64,000 nucleotides of DNA from an uncultured Clostridia bacterium (GCA_947166385.1 CAMVEB010000009.1:62001-126000), one strand, 5' to 3'; positions 27,607 to 35,828 are shown, numbered from the stretch's first letter. Numbers and translations: made by a program. The notes: generated from the letters alone by a model not told the origin.

Positions 27607-28758
27607 TCAGCGAGTCATCCATTGTTCCAGCAAACAAATCTTTTTCTGATAGCCGTCAGCGATAATATCCAGGCAGGGAATCAATGGATCCTGTGAATAG
27701 ACCTGAAAGAGTTCTTCACGATTTGGAAGTTTCAGCAGGTCAAGCTGCCTGAAATTCTTCACGTAAGACATCATAGCAGATTCCTTCTTCAGAATGCTGT
27801 TTACCGAGATGTTTGTCAGATTACTATGAGCCGGGAGCATAGGATGATCCCAGAACATGGAGTTTCCTGAATCAAAAATCGGAGCCATACCCACAAGCTT
27901 CAGGGAGTTCGTATCCCGTAAAACGCCAAAGTTGTTCAGATGCCGGTCCGTGTTAGTCATCAGATAATCTGTTATGATCTGGTATTCCAGGAATGACCGG
28001 ACAGCGCTTTCATCCAATCCATTTTTGACACAGAGGAAGATAAAGTGTTCGTAGACAGAAACAGAATTGCTCCGCTTTTCTGAGCGAATCAGATCCGCTG
28101 CAGGAATGAATTCGAGGGTGTCCGATGTAAAGCATTCACAGATGCAGTTCATCTGATCATCGACCATCAGCGGACGGTAATCCACATAAGGCTGTTTCTG
28201 CTGTTTTCTGTGAATCAGCGAAGCGAAGACTTCATTCAGGCTTTCCTGAGCGTTGCCGCCGTGATTTCCTTTGATCAGGTACCGTTTGCCATCCATGATT
28301 ACCCATTTTTTCCGAAGGTTTCCCTGCGTGGAGGAACTGGGTGAGAATGCATTGGCAGGGAGTTCCGGGATTTCTGCTTCCGGATTGAAAAGCATCTCAC
28401 CGATGGAATCCCGGAAGTCATTTGTGAACAGATTCACATCCTGCCAGCACATCTCTGTATCGATCGGCTTGATCCAATAATGATCTGAAAGGCTTAACCC
28501 AAGATTCCTGACCAGATATTCCTGGGGAGATGAAAAGCCTTTTTCTTCCAGAATTCTCAGGATCCTGTCCTGTGTTACCGGGACTGCCCGGCGATGCCAC
28601 CAAGTCCGTAAAGCTTCCGCATCGATCCTGCCGCCCGGCGGCAGCAGTTCAACCTCAGTCATTTTGGCAACACGCAACAAATTTCCGCTTATTGGATCAA
28701 TCGAAATTATGCATACCGGATCGTCACGGTGCATCAGATAATATGTCTTTTGTTCCAT
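27607..28758 (-). CDS. HipA-like kinase, partner of the upstream XRE regulator
   Basis: A 383-residue protein. The C-terminal half has the HipA-fold catalytic motif 'TNTDRHLNNFGVLRD' and a metal-binding 'IFDSGNSMFWD'. A nucleotide-binding region lies near 'KKWVIMDGKRYLIKGNHGG'. The N-terminal 150 residues differ from classical HipA, so it belongs to a divergent HipA-like Ser/Thr kinase family common in Clostridia. ATG 28758 has GAGGTGAG upstream. Only 4 bp separate it from the XRE gene, as in hipBA-type toxin-antitoxin or signalling pairs. Whether it acts as a growth-inhibiting toxin is an inference. Confidence 0.72.
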   Translation of the reverse strand: MEQKTYYLMHRDDPVCIISIDPISGNLLRVAKMTEVELLPPGGRIDAEALRTWWHRRAVPVTQDRILRILEEKGFSSPQEYLVRNLGLSLSDHYWIKPIDTEMCWQDVNLFTNDFRDSIGEMLFNPEAEIPELPANAFSPSSSTQGNLRKKWVIMDGKRYLIKGNHGGNAQESLNEVFASLIHRKQQKQPYVDYRPLMVDDQMNCICECFTSDTLEFIPAADLIRSEKRSNSVSVYEHFIFLCVKNGLDESAVRSFLEYQIITDYLMTNTDRHLNNFGVLRDTNSLKLVGMAPIFDSGNSMFWDHPMLPAHSNLTNISVNSILKKESAMMSYVKNFRQLDLLKLPNREELFQVYSQDPLIPCLDIIADGYQKKICLLEQWMTR

Positions 28759-28762
28759 GATC

Positions 28763-29236
28763 TCACCTCGCAGCAAGCTTTAAAAACTCGGTATCCTCGA
28801 TCGCTTCCTCCATCAGAAGCACAGCGGCGGATTTCAACCAGGGGATCAGTTCTTTTTTGAAGATTGCCCTGAAGGGGAGCAGGTATTGGCGATCTTCAAA
28901 ATAAAAAAGGATCGCGATCCGGTCATCAGAGCAAATCCATTGCCCCATCACCCCATATTGGTCACAAAAGAACGAATGACCGCTGATCTCTTCTGTGGTC
29001 ATCGTGTTCCCGGGGAGGACAGGCGATCCTGCATTTTTGATCTCATCCGCCAGAAGAAGTTCCTCCACGGAACAACCCAGGGCGGATGCCAGACGGAGCA
29101 GCACTTCTCCGCCGGCGGAACTGAGCGGCTTATGCCCCTGCTCATAATCCTGCAGAGAGCGGAAATTGACACCGCTGATCTGTGCCAGTCTGCTTTGTGT
29201 TATTTTCCTGGCTGTTCTGAAATCTTTTAGGCTCAT
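28763..29236 (-). CDS. XRE-family regulator with C-terminal extension (antitoxin-like)
   Basis: A 157-residue protein with an N-terminal helix-turn-helix ('RKITQSRLAQISGVNFRSLQ', then 'SALGCSVEELL') over residues of about 5-65, and an uncharacterised C-terminal region of about 90 residues. ATG 29236 is set by GGGAGGG 9 nt upstream; the longer track start runs into the promoter. It is co-transcribed with the HipA-like kinase gene and is preceded by a promoter that contains a perfect palindrome, which suggests autorepression. Confidence 0.78.
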   Translation of the reverse strand: MSLKDFRTARKITQSRLAQISGVNFRSLQDYEQGHKPLSSAGGEVLLRLASALGCSVEELLLADEIKNAGSPVLPGNTMTTEEISGHSFFCDQYGVMGQWICSDDRIAILFYFEDRQYLLPFRAIFKKELIPWLKSAAVLLMEEAIEDTEFLKLAAR

Positions 29237-29257
29237 CAATTTTTTCCCTCCCTTTAT

Positions 29258-29287
29258 CAATATACGCATATATGCGTATATTGTCAA
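29258..29287 (-). promoter_or_regulatory. promoter with embedded 26-bp perfect palindrome (operator)
   Basis: On the minus strand TTGACA (29287-29282), a 17-bp spacer and TATATT (29264-29259). The sequence 29258-29283, 'caatatacgcata' followed by its exact complement, is a perfect 26-bp palindrome covering the spacer and both boxes in part. A regulator dimer bound there would block polymerase. Confidence 0.8.
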
Positions 29288-29380
29288 TAAAGAATCAATA
29301 GGGTTGGAGGCATGATATTTGGTTATCTATCAAGTTGACAGTCCAACCATGTCATGGCACAATACTTGTGAACTTGGAGC

Positions 29381-29413
29381 CTGCGGGGCGAGGCGACGAT
29401 GAAACGCGAATGA
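29381..29413 (+). repeat. relic of an L-asparaginase gene end
   Basis: 33 bp match the last 11 codons of the asparaginase gene (32202-32234) at 31 of 33 positions, in frame and including the stop ('LRGEATMKRE'). It lies just before the gene at 29423 and indicates an older duplication or rearrangement. Confidence 0.75.
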
Positions 29414-29422
29414 GGTGGAAAG

Positions 29423-30145
29423 ATGGACAGTGACTGGAATTTGAACGGATGCCGGAGAGATGATCCATCCCGGTTTCATTCGGCGGAAGATGTGATCGAC
29501 AGAATCCATGAAGTTGGCTTTCTTCCGCTGTTCGCGACGGATATTCCCGGCTTTTCCGTAGAGGAACACACCTATGCGTTTGACTGGTGGTCTGATGATC
29601 CGGAACGGGACCCATGGGCGTGGCGGATGAAAATTGCTGCCCGGGATGACATCGCCTATGGGAAATTCTTTGACCGGAAGGCCGGGTTCATCTCCATGCC
29701 ATGGTTTCCGATCTTCGCGAATTACCGCAGAGATGGGTATGACTATGAAGGAATGTACGAAGACGGGAAAATGAACGGCCGGGCCAAAAAGATTCTGGAC
29801 ACACTGGAACTCAATGAAGATGCCGTCGGCCTGGAAATGATGTCCGGAGAACTGAGGAAGAAGGCGGCAGTGGAAAAGGGTTTTGACAATTTGCTGATCG
29901 ATTTGCAGATGCAATCATTCCTGCTGATCAGCAGATTTCGTCAAAAAAAGAACAAGCGCGGAATCGAATACGGCTGGCATCTGCCATCTTTCATGACGCC
30001 GGAAACCAAATGGGGATACGATGTTGTCAACAGCGTTCATGAATCTCCTGAAGCATCCTGGAAATGGATCGACGGACAGATCAGGCAGTTTTTCACGGAT
30101 ATTGGCGAGAAAGAGATCAGAAAAGTGCTGGGAATCAGACGATGA
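29423..30145 (+). CDS. conserved hypothetical protein, possibly AlkZ-related
   Basis: A 240-residue soluble protein, rich in Trp, Phe and Tyr. It contains 'WWSDDPERDPWAWRMKIA', 'IAYGKFFDRKAGFISMPWFP' and 'NYRRDGYDYEGMYEDG'. I recall similar proteins being labelled AlkZ-related, but no glycosylase motif can be confirmed by eye, so the function is left open. Its stop overlaps a possible start of the GH26 gene (ATGA). A 27-bp piece of this gene (around 29755-29781) is also found in the chimeric scar at 34644-34670. Confidence 0.6.
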   Translation: MDSDWNLNGCRRDDPSRFHSAEDVIDRIHEVGFLPLFATDIPGFSVEEHTYAFDWWSDDPERDPWAWRMKIAARDDIAYGKFFDRKAGFISMPWFPIFANYRRDGYDYEGMYEDGKMNGRAKKILDTLELNEDAVGLEMMSGELRKKAAVEKGFDNLLIDLQMQSFLLISRFRQKKNKRGIEYGWHLPSFMTPETKWGYDVVNSVHESPEASWKWIDGQIRQFFTDIGEKEIRKVLGIRR

Positions 30146-31077
30146 AACGAGAACATCAACCCGGAGAGGAGCCAGGTCAGGATATGAATACATCTGCGTT
30201 AAGCAATCCAAACGCTTCGGAGCGGACGAAGAATCTGTTCCGACTGCTTCAGGAGAATTCCGGGAAGAAGATCATTCTGGGCCAGCAGGAATCGCCCAGG
30301 ACAATCTACGCGGAGAGGGAAGTCGAATGGATCCAGGCCGTGTCGGGGGAATTGCCGGCGATCCGGGGACTTGACTTTATCCATGACGATTATGACGGCG
30401 CGATGGAACGGGCCCGGCGATGGAATGACCGGGGCGGGATTGTGACGATCTGCTGGCATACGGGCATTGAGGGGAACGACTATCCATCCAGCAAGGAGGA
30501 AAACCCGGACTGGGAGGAGCTGCTGGGAAGCGATTCGGAAATCCATGACCGAATGCGCCGCCGGTGGGACCGGACGGCGGAAGCCCTGCTGCGATTACAG
30601 CAGGATGACATCCCGGTGCTGTGGAGACCGTTCCATGAATTCGACGGCCAATGGTTTTGGTGGGGAAAAGGCGGCGGGGATTATTTCAGAAAGATCTGGA
30701 AGATCATGTATCATTATTTCACGGATATCCGGGGGCTCAACAACCTGATCTGGGTATTGGGCTACGCGGATGATGTGAGGGACGGATGGGATCCTGGAGA
30801 GCGGTATTTTGACATTGCCGGATCGGACACCTACCGCGGGGAAACAGTGCACGCGGAGGCATACCGCAGGCTGAAAACCATATATCCGGATAAGATGCTG
30901 GCTTTCCATGAATGCGGGCTGATTCCGGAGATTGACGCGTTTTTTGAAGAGAACTGTGTATGGAGCTGGCTGATGCCCTGGCATACGTCCTGGCTGATGA
31001 ACAACCACCCGGCGCGCATCGCGAAGGCTTACCATGATGAACGGACGATCACGCTGGGACGCCTGGATCAGTTTTGA
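30142..31077 (+). CDS. glycoside hydrolase family 26-like protein (beta-mannanase type), no signal peptide
   Basis: A 311-residue protein (297 if it starts at ATG 30184, which has GGAGAGGAG 12 nt upstream). The GH26 acid/base Glu is seen in 'VLWRPFHEFDGQWFWWG' and the nucleophile Glu in 'MLAFHECG', near residues of about 170 and 265; 'GLDFIHDDYD' and 'ICWHTG' also fit the family. GH26 enzymes cleave beta-1,4-mannan or related glycans. No secretion signal is present, so it would act inside the cell on imported oligosaccharides. It shares an ATGA overlap with the preceding gene. Confidence 0.78.
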   Translation: MKREHQPGEEPGQDMNTSALSNPNASERTKNLFRLLQENSGKKIILGQQESPRTIYAEREVEWIQAVSGELPAIRGLDFIHDDYDGAMERARRWNDRGGIVTICWHTGIEGNDYPSSKEENPDWEELLGSDSEIHDRMRRRWDRTAEALLRLQQDDIPVLWRPFHEFDGQWFWWGKGGGDYFRKIWKIMYHYFTDIRGLNNLIWVLGYADDVRDGWDPGERYFDIAGSDTYRGETVHAEAYRRLKTIYPDKMLAFHECGLIPEIDAFFEENCVWSWLMPWHTSWLMNNHPARIAKAYHDERTITLGRLDQF

Positions 31078-31103
31078 AGCCCTGAAGAAAAATGAACTGG
31101 GGA

Positions 31104-31211
31104 ATGCAAACCGGGTTTCAGGGAAACAGCTATTTCTTTACACCGGGCAAATCATGGCATATAATCTAAAAGGATACAGAGTTGTGAGTGCAGCACACAG
31201 GGAAGGGAGCG
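31104..31211 (+). promoter_or_regulatory. repeat promoter, copy 1 (asparaginase)
   Basis: TTTACA (31137-31142), a 17-bp spacer 'ccgggcaaatcatggca' and TATAAT (31160-31165). The block 31104-31233, including the leader and the first seven codons of the gene, is repeated at 34495-34643. The -35/spacer/-10 core recurs again at 63119-63147. Confidence 0.8.
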
Positions 31212-32234
31212 ATGGCTCTGAAGAAGATTCTGATCATCCATACAGGCGGGACGATCGGCATGTTTCCGACCGAGCAGGGCTACGCGCCTTCGAAAGAAGG
31301 TTTTCACAGGGTGCTTGCGTCCATACCGGAGCTGTCGGCGCCTTCCATGCCCACATGGGACCTGATCGATATGGATCCTTTGCTGGATTCTTCCAATATC
31401 TCGGTGAACGAGTGGAACAAGATCGGATCCATGATCGCGGAGAACTATGATTCCTATGACGGCTTTGTCGTGCTGCACGGAACGGACACCATGGCGTATA
31501 CCGCCTCGGCGCTTTCCTTCATGCTGAGGAACAACGCCAAGCCGGTGATTCTGACAGGATCGCAGATTCCGCTGTGCGAAATCAGGAATGATGCCCGGGA
31601 CAATCTGCTGACTTCGCTGCTGATTGCCGCGGATGACAGAGTACATGAAGTGTGTCTGTATTTCGGCGGAAAACTGCTGCGCGGAAACCGGGCCATGAAG
31701 TATTCCGCGGATGATCTGATTGCGTTTGAATCGCCGAATTATCCGTCGCTGGCCGATGTGGGCATTGAGATCAAATACAACGCATCCGCGCTGCTCCCGC
31801 CGTGCAAGGGGAGATTCTCCCTTCAGCCGCTGGAGAACATTCCGATCGGCGTGATCAAGATCTTCCCGGGAATACAGTTTGAACTGTTTGACGCCGTGAT
31901 GACGGAAAGGCTCAAGGGGATCGTGATTGAGACATTCGGGGCTGGGAACATTCCGGGAGACGAAAAGGCGCTGCTTCCGATCATCCGGAAGGCCACCGAG
32001 AACGGAACGGTCATGGTGATCTGCTCCCAATGTCCGCACGGAACGGTTACCCTCGGAGCCTATGAAGCTTCAGCAACACTGAAAAACGCCGGCGCTGTGA
32101 GCGGTTATGATCTGACGACCGAAGCGGCCGTCGCGAAACTGTACTATCTGTTCAGCAGAGGGCTGACGAGAGAAGAGATCAAGGCGAGAATGGAACGCAG
32201 TCTGCGGGGCGAGGTGACGATGAAACACGAATGA
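31212..32234 (+). CDS. ansA: L-asparaginase, type I (cytoplasmic)
   Basis: A 340-residue enzyme hydrolysing L-asparagine to aspartate and ammonia. The first catalytic Thr is in 'IIHTGGTIGM' (residue of about 12), the second in 'VVLHGTDTMAYTASAL', and 'PVILTGSQIPL' follows. The absence of a signal peptide and the length fit the cytoplasmic type I family. ATG 31212 has AAGGGAG 4-5 nt upstream; the track start at 31188 has none. It is driven by the repeat promoter. Confidence 0.9.
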   Translation: MALKKILIIHTGGTIGMFPTEQGYAPSKEGFHRVLASIPELSAPSMPTWDLIDMDPLLDSSNISVNEWNKIGSMIAENYDSYDGFVVLHGTDTMAYTASALSFMLRNNAKPVILTGSQIPLCEIRNDARDNLLTSLLIAADDRVHEVCLYFGGKLLRGNRAMKYSADDLIAFESPNYPSLADVGIEIKYNASALLPPCKGRFSLQPLENIPIGVIKIFPGIQFELFDAVMTERLKGIVIETFGAGNIPGDEKALLPIIRKATENGTVMVICSQCPHGTVTLGAYEASATLKNAGAVSGYDLTTEAAVAKLYYLFSRGLTREEIKARMERSLRGEVTMKHE

Positions 32235-32293
32235 ACGGGACGAAACAAGACAGGCAGAAATGGAAAAATTACACATAATAAGGAGAGAAGAAC

Positions 32294-32923
32294 ATGAACG
32301 AGAACATCACCAAACGGAACGGTCTGCTGAGCCAGACCGTGATCAAGGGACTGCAGTCCAGGAACATGACGGGATACTATGCCGAGAACAGGGAAGAGGC
32401 GCTGAAGATCGCGCTGAGCCTGATCCCGGAGGGAAGCTCGGTTACGATGGGCGGCGCGATGAGTGCGCATGAGATCGGGCTTGTGGAGGCCATCAGGAAC
32501 GGCAAGTACAATTTTATCGACCGGGACGCGTATGCGGATAAACGGGCAGCGATGCTGGCAGCCTATGACGCGGATGTCTTCCTGTCCAGTGCCAACGCGA
32601 TGACGCAGGATGGCATTCTGGTAAACATCGACGGAAACGCCAACCGGGTTTCCGCGATTGCCCAGGGACCGAAGAAAGTGGTCTTTATCGTCGGGATGAA
32701 CAAGGTGTGCGATGACCTGGACGGGGCGATGAAGCGGGCCAGGAACGTGGCGGCGCCGATCAACGCCCAGCGGTTCGGGCTGACCACGCCCTGCACGAAG
32801 ACCGGCGCCTGCATGGACTGCAAATCGCCGGACACGATCTGCTGTCAGTTCCTGATTACCCGGTATTCCCGGCACGCGGGGCGGATTCATGTGATTCTGG
32901 TGAATGATAATCTGGGGTTCTGA
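32294..32923 (+). CDS. LUD-domain protein (lactate utilisation / YkgG-LutC type)
   Basis: A 209-residue protein of the LUD (DUF162) family. 'EGSSVTMGGAMSAHEIGL', 'DVFLSSANAMTQDGILVNID' and 'GPKKVVFIVGMNKV' are characteristic. A Cys-containing segment 'CTKTGACMDCKSPDTICC' near the C-terminus is common in the clostridial branch. LutC-type members belong to lactate oxidation, but no lutA or lutB is nearby, so the real substrate is unknown. AAGGAGAG lies upstream of the ATG. It is 59 bp after the asparaginase gene and probably in the same transcript. Confidence 0.82.
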   Translation: MNENITKRNGLLSQTVIKGLQSRNMTGYYAENREEALKIALSLIPEGSSVTMGGAMSAHEIGLVEAIRNGKYNFIDRDAYADKRAAMLAAYDADVFLSSANAMTQDGILVNIDGNANRVSAIAQGPKKVVFIVGMNKVCDDLDGAMKRARNVAAPINAQRFGLTTPCTKTGACMDCKSPDTICCQFLITRYSRHAGRIHVILVNDNLGF

Positions 32924-33020
32924 GGATCCCGACGATGCAATCAGATATCCGGAGGATCCCGCAGAGTTCAAGAAGACCGGAATCATGCCGCCTGGGATCT
33001 TTCATAGAGGAACACATCTA

Positions 33021-34139
33021 TCAGGAGAGAGTATTCCGATACTTATCTTCCAGGGGGGCTACTGCTTCCCTGATTTCTTCTGCGATCCGCCGGCAGACAG
33101 GTACGGGAATCCCGGCGGACTTTCCGACCGCAATCAGATCATTCATTCCGGGGTTCCGACTGTTTCCATCCACGGGCAGAGTGTGTTCCCCATACCAGGT
33201 ATTGCTCCAGGTCAGATCATAGGCGGGAGATGGATGCCAACAGTCGTTTGACGGATCATAAATCCAGCTGAAGTTTTTCAGATGGTCATCCCGGTTATGG
33301 CCAAACACATTGAAACACATGCGTCTGTACATCTGATGCAGATCTTCTTTATTGGAACGGGATAAGATACCGGTCAGTTTCATCAATGTGCGGTAATCTG
33401 TTGTTCCGGTTCGCCAGTCGGCTTCCAGGATCGCCGCGGCAGTCAATACGTGGTGCCGTATGAACTGATCATTCCTCAGCTCGCGATCAAAACGGCGGAC
33501 AGCGAAATATCCACCGCACCGGCGTGAAGGAATCAGCTTTGTTTCCGGAACCGTAATTCCGCATACAGCCGCGCAATCCATGTATTCCTTTTCCATGATG
33601 CCGACATCTGTCATTTCCCGAGAGGAAGGAAATTTGACGATCCATTCGTCCGTCATGATTTTTGGCCGCGCACCGCCGCTGCTGCCGCCCAGGGAGAACA
33701 GATCATCCGGATTGTTGATGCTTTCGTGCCGGAGAATCGCGGCGCATCGCTCACAAAGGATATCAAGATCACCCGGGCGGGTTTCTTTTGCAAGCTGCCA
33801 TGCCGGATGGTAACACAGGGCGCCCATCCCGGAATCGCCGACGATCAGAAGACGCTCCAACTCTGAGACGTTTCCCGGCTGCCTGTGGTTCTGCAGGAGC
33901 ATCCTGTCTACCAGCAGACGGCCCCAGGAATCCGGCAGACTGTCGGCAAAAACACCCCAAAGACCACCGAAGGTCTGCCTGGCCGGGATAAAAACATTCT
34001 TTTCAAGAGGCAGGGAAAACGGGCTGATCGGGAATCCGTCCTGCAGCCAGCCTTCATCATAGGCAAACGCGGTCCGGTGCGACGGATCTTCCGCCAGCGT
34101 ACCGACAAGGCGCCCGTTCAACAGCACTTCAGCTTTCAC
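33021..34139 (-). CDS. hipA: HipA toxin kinase
   Basis: A 372-residue kinase of the classical HipA family. The N-terminal HipA_N domain starts 'VKAEVLLNGRLVGTLAED'. The ATP-binding part has 'SSGGARPKI', the catalytic motif is 'FGHNRDDHLKNFSWI', and 'PAYDLTWS' carries the metal-binding Asp. In E. coli HipA phosphorylates glutamyl-tRNA synthetase and causes persistence; equivalence here is inferred. GTG 34139 is preferred: GGAGG is about 6 nt upstream and it overlaps the antitoxin gene by 11 bp. ATG 34172 is the longer alternative. Confidence 0.85.
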   Translation of the reverse strand: MKAEVLLNGRLVGTLAEDPSHRTAFAYDEGWLQDGFPISPFSLPLEKNVFIPARQTFGGLWGVFADSLPDSWGRLLVDRMLLQNHRQPGNVSELERLLIVGDSGMGALCYHPAWQLAKETRPGDLDILCERCAAILRHESINNPDDLFSLGGSSGGARPKIMTDEWIVKFPSSREMTDVGIMEKEYMDCAAVCGITVPETKLIPSRRCGGYFAVRRFDRELRNDQFIRHHVLTAAAILEADWRTGTTDYRTLMKLTGILSRSNKEDLHQMYRRMCFNVFGHNRDDHLKNFSWIYDPSNDCWHPSPAYDLTWSNTWYGEHTLPVDGNSRNPGMNDLIAVGKSAGIPVPVCRRIAEEIREAVAPLEDKYRNTLS

Positions 34140-34401
34140 GGAGGACCTCCTCAATACTACGATAAGGCACATTGGAAAACAGGGAGCGGAGCTCCTCCTC
34201 GCAGTTCAGGGCGACTGCCAGTTTGGTCAGCGACAGGAGGGAAATCTGGCCGCTGGTTTCAAAACGTTTGATACTTCCGAAGCTGACATTACTTCTGACA
34301 CTGAGCTGCTGTTGGGTCATTCCACGCCGCTTGCGAATCTTTTTCAGCCTTTCCGCCAATGCCTTATCAATCTCTTCCGGTGTTTCCCAGACAAATCCCA
34401 T
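34129..34401 (-). CDS. hipB: HipB-like XRE antitoxin
   Basis: A 90-residue helix-turn-helix protein ('RGMTQQQLSVRSNVSFGSIK') with a short C-terminal tail. It precedes hipA with an 11-bp overlap, the classic hipBA order. GGAGG lies 5 nt before ATG 34401. A 16-bp palindrome upstream is a probable operator. The family binds DNA to repress its operon and neutralises HipA by complex formation. Confidence 0.85.
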   Translation of the reverse strand: MGFVWETPEEIDKALAERLKKIRKRRGMTQQQLSVRSNVSFGSIKRFETSGQISLLSLTKLAVALNCEEELRSLFSNVPYRSIEEVLRES

Positions 34402-34434
34402 GCATGCCTCCGTGGATCATATTTGATCTATTTT

Positions 34435-34491
34435 GGATAAAAACAATTAAAAAGGATAATATATTATCCATCATGATCTTAACACAGGATA
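34435..34491. promoter_or_regulatory. hipBA operator region
   Basis: 34454-34469 'ggataatatattatcc' is a perfect 16-bp palindrome. Further GGATA half-sites lie at 34435 and 34487. E. coli HipB binds TATCC/GGATA inverted half-sites, so the motif matches expectation, although spacing and order differ. The exact promoter boxes could not be fixed. Confidence 0.6.
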
Positions 34492-34494
34492 GCG

Positions 34495-34622
34495 GGAATG
34501 TAAACCGGTTTTCAGGGATATATTTGTTCAGGAAAATAACTATTTCTTTACGTCGGGTAAATCATGACATATAATCAGGAAGGATACGGAGCTGTGAGTG
34601 CAGTAACCAGGGAAGGGGAACG
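34495..34622 (+). promoter_or_regulatory. repeat promoter, copy 2
   Basis: TTTACG (34547-34552), a 17-bp spacer 'tcgggtaaatcatgaca' and TATAAT (34570-34575). The region is a duplicate of the asparaginase promoter and leader, with a 20-bp insertion upstream of the -35 box. It now drives the chimeric mini-ORF and the rhomboid gene. Confidence 0.78.
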
Positions 34623-34718
34623 ATGGCTCTGAAGAAGATTCTGATGTACGAAGACGGGAAAATGAACGGCGAAAAGAATGGTGAAACGGATGAAAAAGAA
34701 ACTGAGAATTACTTTTAA
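34623..34718 (+). other. chimeric 31-codon ORF, fusion scar of two local genes
   Basis: It starts with the asparaginase RBS and the first seven codons ('MALKKIL'), then continues in frame with nine codons from the gene at 29423 ('MYEDGKMNG'), then runs into the rhomboid leader and stops at 34718, overlapping the rhomboid start. Both donor pieces keep their original frame. It may be translated as a leader peptide, but is best read as a deletion junction. Confidence 0.7.
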
Positions 34719-35277
34719 TTCCCCACTGGTGCTGGGATTTGCCCTGGCGTGCGCCGCGGCGGCGCTGGCTGGAACAATCACGGGAGAATCAAGCACCGCT
34801 TTGCTGTTTTCCACATATGGGACATCCATGACAGATCCGCTGATGTACCTGAGGCTGTTTACCCATGTTCTTGGCCATGCCGGATGGGCGCACCTGGTAG
34901 GCAACATGGCTTATATTCTTTTGCTGGGCCCCGCGCTGGAAGAGAAATACGGGTGGAAAAACCTGCTGATTGTTATTCTGGTGACGGCCCTGATTACGGG
35001 AATTATTCACAATCTGCTGTTTCCCAGAACGATTCTGCTCGGCGCCAGCGGTGTGGTTTTCGCATTTATATTGCTGACATCCTTCACAGAATTCAAAGAA
35101 GGGGAGATTCCATTAACATTTATCCTGGTTGCTTTGATCTATCTGGGGCAGCAGATCTGGGACGGCATCACTGTCAAGGACAATGTATCCAATCTGTCGC
35201 ATATTATCGGCGGACTGGTCGGCGGCGGAGCCGGGTATCTGTTCAACAGGACGAAACATGACACGCGGAAATGGTGA
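34678..35277 (+). CDS. rhomboid-family intramembrane serine protease
   Basis: A 199-residue membrane protein with about six segments. The catalytic Ser is in 'LLGASGVVFAF', the catalytic His in 'LSHIIGGLVGG', and 'HAGWAHLVGNM' is the conserved loop of bacterial rhomboids. These proteases cut membrane proteins within the bilayer; the target is unknown. The start could be ATG 34678 or 34690, and the first codons overlap the chimeric ORF. It depends on repeat promoter copy 2. Confidence 0.82.
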   Translation: MVKRMKKKLRITFNSPLVLGFALACAAAALAGTITGESSTALLFSTYGTSMTDPLMYLRLFTHVLGHAGWAHLVGNMAYILLLGPALEEKYGWKNLLIVILVTALITGIIHNLLFPRTILLGASGVVFAFILLTSFTEFKEGEIPLTFILVALIYLGQQIWDGITVKDNVSNLSHIIGGLVGGGAGYLFNRTKHDTRKW

Positions 35278-35306
35278 CGATCATTCATGAAAGCGGAGGA
35301 GAAGGA

Positions 35307-35828
35307 ATGATGGATACACTGGAAGCGGGGAAGAATTATCCGAACGTACAGAATTATCAGACTGTCGCCGGACTGAGCCATGTCGCGATCCGCACACGCG
35401 AAATCATGGACAGCGTTCGGTTTTATACAGAAGTTCTCGGCTTACGGGAAGCATTCCGCATGCACAGAGAGGATGGGACGCTGGCAACAGTATATCTGTA
35501 TATTGCACCGGGTCAGTATCTGGAATTATTTGACAATGGGATTCGGGAGGGGATTACAGGTCCAGATGTGATCGGGATTAATCACCTCTGCCTGATGACC
35601 AGGGATATTCAGCGTTCCTATGAAGCAATCAGAAATGCCGGCGGACCCTTGGATACGGAGATCAAAAGAGGGAAATCAAAGTGCTGGATGTTCTGGACGC
35701 ATGATCCGGACGGAACCCGGATTGAGATCATGGAAATGTGTCCGGAATCACTGCAGGCGCAGGCGGATGATCGATTTATGAAGGAAAAGGATGAAGAGTC
35801 ATCTGTGATGTTCAATGATGAAAGATAA
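35307..35828 (+). CDS. VOC-family (glyoxalase-like) metalloprotein
   Basis: A 173-residue protein with two beta-alpha-beta-beta-beta modules. Metal ligands are visible as 'LSHVAIRT' and 'INHLCLMT' (His) and 'YLELFD' and 'RIEIMEM' (Glu), the lactoylglutathione-lyase pattern. The reaction is not predictable from sequence. ATG 35307 follows GGAGGAGAAGGA; the track start at 35271 overlaps the rhomboid gene. It overlaps the next gene by 14 bp. Confidence 0.8.
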   Translation: MMDTLEAGKNYPNVQNYQTVAGLSHVAIRTREIMDSVRFYTEVLGLREAFRMHREDGTLATVYLYIAPGQYLELFDNGIREGITGPDVIGINHLCLMTRDIQRSYEAIRNAGGPLDTEIKRGKSKCWMFWTHDPDGTRIEIMEMCPESLQAQADDRFMKEKDEESSVMFNDER

